A stretch of DNA of 64,000 nucleotides from Nocardia araoensis NBRC 100135. GTDB lineage: Bacteria > Actinomycetota > Actinomycetes > Mycobacteriales > Mycobacteriaceae. The position numbers and the translations under genes are program-made. The notes under the pieces were generated by a model, which saw only the letters and a list, made by a program, of their open reading frames with translations, was not told the DNA's origin and ran no database searches. How positions within the stretch are numbered: the first letter of the stretch is position 1; every line of letters begins with the position of its first letter. Positions 44,001-54,600 of this stretch are shown here, one piece after another. The DNA is taken from assembly GCF_000308435.1 (NCBI RefSeq), contig NZ_BAFR01000107.1:1-64000 (forward strand), written 5' to 3'.

Positions 44001-44133
44001 CGGTGTGCTCCGCAAGATTATCCGATCTCCTCCGCGTCGACCAAATCGGGTCTTGACCTGCGGATCCTCGAGGGCTTGCGGGAGGTGGGCGTGCGGGCCG
44101 CACGGGCGGGAGGAGTGCGGCCCGCACGAGGAA

Positions 44134-45003
44134 TCAGATCAACTCTTCGAAAGTACGTTCGAAGCCCAGGGCGCCTCGACCATCGGCCACCTGGCGGTCG
44201 AGGAGGGTTTTCAACGGGGCGACGAAGTCGAGGGTGACGTGGGCGTCGCGGCTGGCGCGGTTGATCGCGTCGAGTGCGGCCTTGTGGAAGGCGATGGACT
44301 GGACGGGGTCGGTGTAGGCGGCGGTATCGATGACGGCGCCCTGGTGCGGCAGGGACTGGGCCATCGCGCTGACCCATGCGGCGGCTCGTTCGCCGAATGC
44401 GGCAGCGGGGACGCCGACCGACCGCATCATGGCGGCGCCGTGCAGGAAGCCGCCGAACATGGCGTACATGGCGGCGAGCAGGGCGAAGTCGTAGGTCGAG
44501 GCCAAGCCCGCGTCGTCGCCGAAGTATTCTGCGGCAGCGAGCAATTCGAGGGTCTCGCGGTGTGCGTCGAAGACCGCCCGCGAGCCACTGTAGAGGATGG
44601 AGGCGCCGGGCAGGCCGATCATGGGCGGCACCGCCATGATGCCGCCGTCGAGGTAGTCGCAGTCGTGCCGGGCCGCCCAGGCGGCGAGTTCGCGGGCCTC
44701 GTCGGGGGCGGTGCTGGTGAGGTTGACCAGTTGACGCCCGGCCAGTCGGTCGGCTACCGGGTCGAGGGTCGCGTGCACCGAAGCGTGGTCGAGCAGTACG
44801 GCGATGATCGGGCCGTCGGTGTCGATCGCCTCGGCGACGGTGGCGGCGCTTACGGCTCCGGCGGCGAGGAGTTCGGCGTCTTTGCCGGGGGTCCGGTTCC
44901 ACACGGTGGTCGGCAGGCCCGCCTTCAGGAAGGTGGCGGCGAGCGCCTGTCCCATCGCTCCGAGTCCGAGGATGGTCACCGGGGTCTTCGTGGTCTCCGC
45001 CAT
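44134..45003 (-). CDS. NAD(P)-dependent beta-hydroxyacid-DH / imine-reductase-like oxidoreductase
   Basis: 289 residues. The N-terminal Rossmann fold shows VTILGLGAMGQALAATFLKA, then TVWNRTPGKDAELLAAGA; the Arg after WN favours NADPH. LVNLTSTAPDEARELAAWA and CDYLDGGIMAVPPMIGLPGA follow the family pattern of 6-phosphogluconate-DH-like and imine reductases. The C-terminal helical dimerisation domain starts near residue 165. The substrate is unknown. It is divergent from the HxlR regulator, with an operator candidate between them, so the redox or substrate signal sensed by HxlR probably controls it. Confidence 0.85.
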   Translation of the reverse strand: MAETTKTPVTILGLGAMGQALAATFLKAGLPTTVWNRTPGKDAELLAAGAVSAATVAEAIDTDGPIIAVLLDHASVHATLDPVADRLAGRQLVNLTSTAPDEARELAAWAARHDCDYLDGGIMAVPPMIGLPGASILYSGSRAVFDAHRETLELLAAAEYFGDDAGLASTYDFALLAAMYAMFGGFLHGAAMMRSVGVPAAAFGERAAAWVSAMAQSLPHQGAVIDTAAYTDPVQSIAFHKAALDAINRASRDAHVTLDFVAPLKTLLDRQVADGRGALGFERTFEELI

Positions 45004-45082
45004 TGCGGGTTCAGCTCCTTGGTATCGAGAAGGTCCTGGTCAGCGCGCCGAACCAAGACTGCTCGGTAACCGCCTTGTAGAC

Positions 45083-45109
45083 AAGTACCTACTATTTTGT
45101 GGGGTACTT
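45083..45109. promoter_or_regulatory. Inverted-repeat operator candidate for the HxlR regulator
   Basis: AAGTACC (45083-45089) and GGTACTT (45103-45109) form a perfect inverted repeat with 13 bases between, in the 140-base divergent intergenic region. HxlR-type regulators bind GTAC-containing inverted repeats of this shape. It overlaps the likely promoters of both genes. Confidence 0.6.
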
Positions 45110-45143
45110 ACCGAATGGTTTGTGAGCAGGTGGAGGGCCAGAG

Positions 45144-45494
45144 ATGGGCGAGAAGCGGTCGGGGCCGTACTTCTGCGGGATCGATGCGGCGATGGATGTC
45201 GTCGGCGGCAAGTGGAAGGCGCTGATTCTCTGGGAGCTGGAGAATCACGGGGTTCGGCGCTTCGGCGAACTGCGCAAGGGGTTGCCGGGCGTCTCGGAGA
45301 AGATGCTCATCCAGCAGCTGCGGGAGCTGGAGGAGGACGGCATCGTCAGCAGAATCGTCTATCGCGAAGTGCCGCCGCGGGTGGAGTACCGGTTGACCGA
45401 GATCGGCGCCGCGCTCAACGCCGCGTTGGAGCCACTGGGCGCGTGGGGGCGCGACCGGATCGATCGGATCGGGGCGCGGCGGGTGCATCAGTAA
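45144..45494 (+). CDS. HxlR-family winged-helix regulator
   Basis: 116 residues with the HxlR pattern GIDAAMDVVGGKWKALILWE, ELRKGLPGVSEKMLIQQLRE and the wing YREVPPRVEYRLTEIGAALN. A Cys at position 11 (YFCGID) matches the redox- or electrophile-sensing cysteine of HxlR/HypR-like regulators. It is divergent from the oxidoreductase gene, the usual arrangement for this family, and probably autoregulates through the GTAC inverted repeat. Confidence 0.9.
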   Translation: MGEKRSGPYFCGIDAAMDVVGGKWKALILWELENHGVRRFGELRKGLPGVSEKMLIQQLRELEEDGIVSRIVYREVPPRVEYRLTEIGAALNAALEPLGAWGRDRIDRIGARRVHQ

Positions 45495-45654
45495 CCCGAA
45501 AGTGAATCCTTCAAAAGTGAATGTTTCACTCGGGCAACATAGTTGAGCGGAAGATCAAGCTACTAGTTGGTAACTTGAGTTAATTTTGTGCACACCGCAG
45601 GCAATTGACGCCTAACCGGGCCCGTCGTATGTTCCACGTCACAACTTTTGCAAG
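45495..45654. promoter_or_regulatory. Upstream region of the PKS gene
   Basis: About 160 AT-rich bases. AGTGAA (45516-45521) and TTCACT (45525-45530) form an inverted repeat. TAACTTGAGTTA (45571-45582) is a perfect palindrome. Both could be operators. No sure -35/-10 pair was identified. Confidence 0.45.
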
Positions 45655-45672
45655 ATGTGGGTGGCTTCGCAG

Positions 45673-48600
45673 ATGTCGGATGATGGGTACGACCTACGGG
45701 TCTTGCTGACGCGGGCACTCCGCCGGATTCAGGAGTTGGAGGCCACGCCGCAGCGCGAGCCGATCGCCATCGTGGGGATCGGCTGTCGCTTTCCTGGCGG
45801 CGCGGAATCCCCGCAGCAGTACTGGGAACTGCTGTCCTCGGGCCGCGACGCCATCGTCGAGGCGCCGGAGAGCCGTTGGCCCGTAACGGATTCCGCGCCT
45901 CGACGGGCGCGGCGGCGGGCGGGGTTGCTGGCCGGTCCGATCGATGCCATGGACGCGGAGTTCTTCGGGATCGCACCGCGCGAAGCGGCGTCGATGGACC
46001 CGCAACAGCGGCTGGCGCTCGAAGTCGCCTGGGCGGCAATGGAGGACGCCGCTCTGGTGCCTGGCAGCGCGGCCGCGGCGCGCACCGGGGTGTTCCTCGG
46101 CGTCAGCTGGCAGGAGTACCAGCGCACGATCACCCCGGACTGGGTGAGTTCGGTGGATGCGCACACGCTGACGGGGACGATGTCGAGCATCGTGGCCGGG
46201 CGGGTGTCCTACGTGCTCGGGTTGCGCGGGCCTGCGGTGGCGATCGACACGGCGTGCTCGTCGTCGCTGGTAGCCGTGCATCAAGCGTGTGGCAGTCTGC
46301 GTGCGGGGGAGTGCGACGTCGCGTTGGCGGGCGGAGTGAACCTGCTGCAATCCGAGCTGACATCCGAGGCGCTGGCCCGCATGGGCGCGCTCTCTCCGGA
46401 CGGGCGCTGTCGTCCCTTCGATGCGCGCGCGAACGGGTATGTGCGTGGTGAGGGTGCGGGTGTCGTTGTGCTGAAGACGCTTTCGCGGGCGATCGCCGAC
46501 GGTGACGAGATCAGGGCGCTCGTCCGAGGCTCGAGCGTGAACCACGACGGTCGTTCCATGGGGCTGACCGCACCGAACCCGACGGCACAACGCGAGCTGC
46601 TGCGCGCCGCGTTGGTCGACGCGGGGTGCGAAGCCGATCGGATCGGCTACGTCGAGACGCACGGCACGGGCACGCCACTGGGTGATCCGATCGAAATCGA
46701 GGCGCTCTCACAGGTTCTCGGTGCGCCGCGGGTGGACGGTTCGGCGTGCTTGCTGGGTTCGGTGAAGTCGCAGATCGGGCACCTGGAGGCGGCCGCGGGC
46801 ATCGCCGGGCTGATCAAGGTGGTGCTGCAACTGGAGCACGAACGCATCCCGCGTCAGCATGAGTTCGCCACGATGAACCCGAAGATCAGGCTCGACGGCA
46901 CGGCGCTGGCGGTGCCGACCGACGATGTCACTTGGCCGAGCGCGCGGCAGCCGCGCATGGCAGGGGTGAGTTCGTTCGGTTTCGCGGGCACCAATGCACA
47001 TGTGATCGTGGAGGAGGCACCCGAGCCGGCATCGCGTCCCGCAGTCAATGGCCCTGTGTTACTTGCGCTTTCGGCACGCACGCCGTCGGCCCTGGACGCG
47101 CTGGCCCGCCGCTACGCGGAGCAGTTGGACCGGCAGGGTATGCCGCTCGCCGATGTGGCCGCCACCGCGGCACTGGGACGCACGCATTTCGCCCACCGCC
47201 GAGCGGTCGTGGCGGGAATGGCCGAGGAGGCGGCGCGCAAGCTGGCGACACCTCTGGATCGGTCGGCCGATCCGAATTCGGGGACGCCACGGGTCGCGAT
47301 GCTGTTCACCGGGCAGGGCGCCCAGTACGCGGGGATGGGCGCGACGCTCGACCGCAAATATCCGGTCTTCCGCGCGGCGCTCGACCGTTGCGACGAGCTG
47401 CTCGGACCGCTGTCCGGCGGGATGCGTCTTCGGTCGGTGCTGTTCGACGGGCACGAAGACATGCTTGCCCGTACCGAGTACGCGCAACCAGCCCTGTTCG
47501 CGTTCGAATGGGCCTGCGCCGAGATGTGGTCGGCGTTCGGGATCCGCCCCGATGTCGTGCTGGGGCACAGCCTCGGTGAACTGGTCGCGGCGACCGTCGC
47601 GGGGGTGTTCGATCTCGCTACCGGCTTACGTCTGGCTGCCGAACGTGGCCGGTTGATGCAGGCCGTGGCGCGACAAGGGGCGATGGCGGCGGTGTTCGCC
47701 GCGCCCGGGCAGTTCGAAACGCTGCTGAACGAACTCGCGGCAAGTGTGTCGGTGGCCGCGGTCAACAGCCCTGGACAATTCGTCGTGTCCGGAACCGCGG
47801 ACGCGGTGCGTCGAGTTGTGCGCGCTGCCGAGGAACGGTCCATCCGTGCCGTGCGGCTGCCCGGGTCGACGGCGTTCCATTCACCCCTGTTGGATCCGAT
47901 GCTGGACGACTTCGAGTCCAGGGTCGCCGAATTGGTGCCCGTCCCGCATGCGGCGGCGATTCCGCTGGTGTCGAACGTCACCGGCGCGCTGATCGACGGT
48001 CCTATGGATGCCGCGTACTGGCGCGCGCACGCCCGAGGCACCGTTCGCTTCGCCGAAGGTGTGCGCTCGGCCGCCGAGTCGGGCGTGGATGTCTACCTCG
48101 AGGTGGGACCGCATCCGGTGTTGCTGGAATTCGGACGGCAGGCAGACCCCGACGCCTTGTGGGTACCGAGTATCCGCCGGACCTCCGTCGACGACGAACT
48201 GCTGCTGACCGGGCTCGGCGAAATGTATTGCGCCGGCGCCGAAATCGACTGGAACGCAGTGATTCCCCGGGATGCGCGCAGACGCAACGGCCTGCCCACC
48301 TACCCCTTCGAACGAGAGCGGGTCTTTGTGCCGATCGAGAGCGCCTCGCCGAGCACCGGATACCTCGCCGAGCATCGATTCCGCGACCGTGCGGTGGTGC
48401 CCGCGGCGGAACTCGCGCTGCGCGCGGTGCGTGCGGCCGGAGGCGCCGACCATGAGCTGATCGACTTCGTCGCCGCGCGACCGGTGCCGCTGGAGGAATT
48501 GGCCGAACCGCTGATGTCCGATGCGGGCGACCGCACCGAGGTGCGGTTCCAGATCGACGACCCGGCGGTCACCGCGGTGTCCGCGGCGGTTCGAGCCGCC

Positions 48601-51600
48601 ACGAACCGACCCCGCGATTCCGATGAACTGTCCACGGCTCGGCTCGCGCTGTCCACCGAGGCGAATGCCGCTGATTTCTACCGCCGCTGTGCGGACGGCG
48701 GACTGACCTTCGGCCCGCGATTCCGCTGGATCACGCGGCTGCAATCCGGTGAAGGCCGCATTCTCGCCGAACTGCGGCGCCCGGCGGAACTCGCCGACGA
48801 ACCGGACGCCTGGCTGCCGTGTCTGCTCGACGCCGCGATCCAGACCGGTCTGGCGCTGGTGGCCGGAGACGGCGACGCGGCTCGACTGCCGGTGGGCATC
48901 GGCCGTCTGCGCCTGTCCGGCCGGGACGCGGGTGCAACGGCGTGGGCGCTGGCCGAGAGCACCGGCCGCACGGTCCGTCTCACGGTCTTCGATACCGCCG
49001 GTGCGGTGGTCTGCGAGATCGACGACGTATGGTTCGCCGAATCCGGCACTGCCGAGCGGTCGCGGGATCGAGATCGCCTGTCCGGCCTCACTCACCGTCC
49101 GACCTGGGAACCTGCCGCGCTGTCGCCGAGCGGACGGGCGCCCGCCGCCGCGCTGGTGGTCGGCGTCGGGCAGCAGGCGGACCTGCTCGCCACCGCGTTG
49201 CGCGCCGCGGGCACCGACGCGGTGGCGGTGGATCGGACGACGGATCCCGGCGTGTGGCCCGACGGCAACCGGGCGGTGATCTATCTCGCCGACATCGAAG
49301 CGGACGACAGCGCCGAAGCGGCGCGGGTGGAAACGCGATTCGCCCTCGCCGTGGTGCAACGGATGGCCCGGACGGTGTCCGACGCACCGTTGTACCTGGT
49401 GACCATGGGGGCGACCGGCGCGCTGCCCGGGGAAACCATGCGCCCGGCCGCCGCGACACTGTGGGGGCTGGGCGCGGTGGCGCGCACCGAACTGCCCGAA
49501 TTGCGCTGCCGCTTGATCGATCTGCCCGCGGGCGCCCGCTGCGATGACCACCGCCTGGTGCACGAAATCCGCTCCGGCGCTGCGGAATCCGCAGTCGCTC
49601 TGCGCGGGCGACGCCGTTACGCGATGCGGATGCAGCCCTCCGACGATCTGGGCGCTGCGCCGGAGCTGGATCGTGGCGGTGCGTATCTGGTCACCGGCGG
49701 GCGCGGAGCGCTGGGGTTGACCGCCGCACGCACGCTGGCCGAAGCCGGTGCGGGCACGGTCGTCCTGGCCGGTCGCAGCGACGCCACCCCGCGAGACGAG
49801 CGGGAGATGGCGCGGATCGCCGCCCTCGGCGCGCGTGTGGAAACCGTGGTGGTCGACGTCGAAGACCGCAATGCGTTGTCCCGCCTGCTCAGCCGCTTCG
49901 GCGCGGAGTTGCCGAGGCTGGCCGGGGTCGTGCACTGCGCGGGTGTTCTGGACGACGCCCTGCTGTTCGAGCAGACTCCCGCGCACATCGACCGGGTCTT
50001 CGCCGGAAAGGTCGCGGGCGCATGGCACCTGCACGAGCTGACCGCGGACCGGCCGCTCGATCTGTTCGTGCTGTTCTCGTCGGTCAGTGCCGTGGTGGGC
50101 ACCGCCGGGCAAGGTAATTACGCCGCGGCGAACGCGTATCTCGATGCCCTCGCCCGCCTGCGGTCGGCGCAGGGACTGGCTGCCGTGAGCATCGCGTGGG
50201 GGCCGTGGGCGGGCACCGGCATGGCCGAAGGGCTGAGCGACGCTGCCCGCCGGGCATGGAAACGCCACGGCGTCGGCGAACTGGCCGCCGAGGACGGTGC
50301 CCGAGCGCTGCGCTCGCTGCTGTCGGCGGAGAGCGTCGTCGCGGTGTTCCCCGCCGCTACCGAGGTTCCCGCGGAGCCGGAGACGATCGCCCGAGTGGAG
50401 GGCCAGGAAGCGCGCGATCCGGCGGAGCTGCTGGAACTGGTACGCACCCACGCCATGACGGCACTCGGCCGCACGACAACGGTTTCCGACCGCACGCCGC
50501 TGCGCGAACTCGGACTCGATTCGATGATGGCGGTCGAGCTGCGCAACGCGCTGTCCGCCGATCTGGGCGTGCGACTTCCCGCGACGCTGCTGTTCGATCA
50601 TCCGACCGTCGCCGCGGTATCCGAGGAGATCGCCCGGCTCGGAGCGACATCGGCCCTCCGCCCCACGGCACGCGAGCAGGCCGAACGACGACCGACCACG
50701 CGCACCTCCGAGCAGCTCACAGCCCCGGTGTACCCAACCGAACTCCCGGTTACACCTAGTACACCGAACGTGTCCCAACTCACATCCCGCGAATCCGCCG
50801 CTGGCCCGGATGATTACGCCGACGCGATCGCGATCATCGGCGTCGGCTGCCGCTATCCCGGCGGCGTCAACGGGCCCGCCGATCTGTGGCGACTGCTGGC
50901 CACCGAAACCGACGCGGTGACCGAGGTACCCGCGCACCGCTGGGACGCGGAGGCCTTCTTCGATCCCGACCCTGATGCCGACGGCAAGACCTACACGCGC
51001 TGGGGCGGGTTCGTCGACGGCGTCGAGGATTTCGATGCCGGATTCTTCGACATCTCGGTCGGCGAGGCGCGCATGCTGGACCCGCAGCAGCGGCTGCTGC
51101 TGGAAACGGCGTGGGAGGCGCTCGAACACGCCGGTTATCCGGCGGGCCGCCTGGAGGGCAGCCGGACCGGCGTTTTCGTCGGACTGATGTCCAACGATTA
51201 CGCCGAGCGGATGGCGCGGGCCGATGTCGCGCCGGATGCGTGGTTCGGCACCGGCAATCTCTCCAGCGTCGCGTCCGGTCGGCTGTCGTATTTCCTCGGC
51301 GCGCAGGGGCCGAGCCTGACCATCGACACCGCGTGCTCGTCATCGCTGGTGACCGTGCACACGGCGGTGCGCAGCCTGCGCAGCGGCGAATGTGATCTGG
51401 CTCTGGCCGGCGGAGCGACCGTGGTGTTGACGCCCTCACTCGACATCTATTTCGCGCGGGCGCGGGGCTTGGCCGCCGACGGCCGGTGCAAGAGCTTCGA
51501 CGCACGCGCCGACGGCGTCGTCTGGAGTGACGGCGCGGGAATGCTCGTGCTCAAGCGACTGGCGGACGCGCGGCGCGACGGTGATCGGGTGCTGGGGCTG

Positions 51601-54600
51601 GTACGCGGCTCGGCGGTGAATTCCGACGGCCGCAGCCAGGGGCTGAGCGCACCCAACGGCCCGGCGCAGGAAAGGGTCATCCGCGCGGCGCTCGCGGACG
51701 CGGCGGTCGAGGCGGAGGACATCGACTACGTCGAGACACACGGCACCGGCACGGCGCTCGGTGATCCGATCGAAGTGAATGCCCTGGCCGCAGCGCTGGG
51801 CCAAGGGCGAACCGACTCCACGCCGCTGTGGATCGGATCGGTGAAGTCCAATCTGGGGCACACCCAGGCGGCGGCGGGCATCGCGAACATCATCAAGGTG
51901 ATCGAGTCGATGCGGCACGAGCGCATTCCCGCCTCGCTGCACTTCCGCTCGGGCAATCCGCACATCGACTGGGATTCGGTCGCGATCCGAGTGGCCGCCG
52001 AGGAGCGGCCGTGGCGGCGTTCACGGCGGCCGCGGCGGGCGGGGGTGAGCGCGTTCGGGATCAGCGGGACGAACGCGCACGTGGTGATCGAAGAACCGCC
52101 GCAGGTGTCGGAGACCGATGCCGACGACGATGCCGGGCCCTACCTGCTGGTCCTGTCGGCGAAGAACGCCGCTGCCCTGCGTGAGCTGGCGGCTCGCTAT
52201 CGAGATCTCCTGGTCGCGCACCCCGAGACCGTGTTGGGGGATCTGTGCGCGTGCGCCGCGGTGGGCCGCACCCACTTCGGCGAGCGTGTGGCGATCGGTT
52301 TCGACACTGCCGCGCAGTTGCGCGCCGCGCTCGAGAACATCGCCTCCGGAGTCACCGCGAGCGGGTCGGTCGCCGAGATTGCGAGCGGGCCGGTCGAACT
52401 GGCTCGCCGGTACGTCGATGGCGCTGAGATCGACTGGGCGGCGGTCTATTCCGGTCGCCGGTGGCGTCATGTCGATCTGCCGACATACCCGTTTCAGCGC
52501 AAACGGCACTGGCTGGAGCTGGCGTCGCGCCCGGACGACGCTGACTTGTCACACACCGTCCGGCTTGCCCCGGAGATGTTCGCAGGGCATCGGCTGAGTG
52601 GTGTGGCGACGGTGCCCGCAGCGTGGCTGTGCGCTCAGCTGAACGAGATCGCCACTCGACTCCCCGGCGCATGGGACGTCACGGGGCTGCGGCTGATCAC
52701 GCCGCTGCAGGTCACCGCCGAAGCGGTGGTGCGGGTCACGGTCGAACCCGGCCCGGACGGCCACGACGTGCGCTTCGTTCGCTCCGATGATGCCCAGCGG
52801 GGCTTCGCTCAGGCGAAACTCGCCGTCGCTCAGGCGGATTCGGTGCAGTCGTATGAGGCTGTGGTCGCTGCTTCCGACGCGCGCGTGTGGCCTGCCTACT
52901 ACGACGCTCTCGCTCGGCTGGGCCTGGACCTGGGTCCGGACTACCGCTGTGCCCTCGAATTCCGGCGGATCAGCGACACCGAGGCGGAGACGGTGTTCCG
53001 TTCCTCCGGGGACGGCACCGTACTCGATCCGATCCTGCTCGACGCCTGTCTGCACAGCATCGTGGTGACAGCTACCGGGGGCGGGGAGTTGTTCCTGCCC
53101 TCCGAGATAAATCGTGTTCGATTCCTCGGCAACCCGACGGCTGGGGATACGACCGTACGGTGCCGGGTGCGGGTGACCGAACGGGGGACGCGGGTCATCG
53201 TCGGCGACGCCACGCTGTACACGTCCTCCGGGCGACCGCTCGCCAGTGTGCAAGGTGCGAGTCTCCTGGCGGCCAAGGTGGACGTCGCGCCGAAACCCTC
53301 TGCTGCGGAGGCCGACTCGACGAGGCTCGCACGTCTGATGCACCACGTGGAGTGGATTCCTGCCGAGGGTGGCGTACGGGACGAACACGCAGGGCACTGG
53401 CTCGTCTTCGGTGACGGGCCGGTCGGTGACGCCGTCGCCGCCGGACTGAGCGCCCGCGGCGCCGAAGTCGTGGTCGTTCGCCCGGAGGACGGGCTTGCGG
53501 ACGATTCGTTCGCATCCTCTGCGGCAGCCCGTTCGTTCCAGGGCATCGTCTTCGCATGGACGGAAGCGTCGGCCCGGACTCGCATCGAGGCCGCCCTGCG
53601 GTTGACGCGCGCTCTGGACTCGACAGCGCAGCGGCCCGGCGCGTTGTGGTTGCTCACCGTGAACGCCCAGCACGTCGGCTCGGCCGACCGGCCGGATCCC
53701 GATCAAGCTCTGCTCTGGGGATTCGGACGCACGCTGGCCACCGAGCACCCCGAGTTCGGGTGTCGATTGCTGGACCTGCCCGCGCAGCCCGTTGGGGATG
53801 GCGCGTCGATCGCCGACGGATTGCTCAGCGGCCGCGCCGCCGGCGAGTTCGCCCTGCGCGACGGTCGGTGGCTGACCGCGCGCATCGCCGAAGGACTCGC
53901 CTCCTCCGGCGACTACCGATTGGTCGCGGATCGTTCCGGCGATTTCGAACGGATGCGGTTGGCGCCGGGCGCCCGGCGCGCACCGGCGGACGGCGAGATC
54001 GAGATCAGCGTCGCCGCTACCGGTCTCAATGCCCACGACCTCTGGGTGGCCTCCGGCATTCATCCGGACGGGGCCGTGCCGATGGGTTCGGAATGCGCGG
54101 GCCGGGTCACCGCGGTCGGTGCCGGGGTAGAGCAGTTCGCGGTCGGTGACCGCGTCGTCGCCTTGGCGGCTGACAGTTTCGCCCGCCACGTGACGGTGAA
54201 CCAGGGCATGGTGGCCCGGCTACCGGACGATCTGTCCTTCGCCGACGGCGCAACCGTGCCGTACGCCTTCACCGCCGCCTGGCACGCGCTGTTCGACCTC
54301 GGTGGACTGCGCGCCGGGGACCGGGTGCTCGTCCACGGTTCCGCCGACGGCATCGGCATGGCCGTGGTCCAGCTCGCCGCGCACGCGGGTGCGCAGGTGT
54401 GCGCGACCGCCGCCCTGTGTCGCTGGGCGCGGAACGTGGGTCTTCCGGTCACGCAGATTCACACTTGGCGTGGCCACGAGTTGAGCGAACGGGTCCGGGC
54501 GGTGACCGAGGGGCACGGGGTCGATGTCGTCGTGCACACCTCGGGTGACGGCTTCGCCGGACAGGTCTCCGAAATATTGCACCCGGGTGGGCGATTCGTC

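Noticed and set aside
47881-51129. A 1,082-codon open frame on the minus strand opposite PKS module 1
   Set aside because: It is the mirror of GC-rich codons in the plus-strand PKS. Its composition is Arg/Gly/His-rich without any domain, and the plus frame encodes clear KS-AT-DH-KR-ACP.
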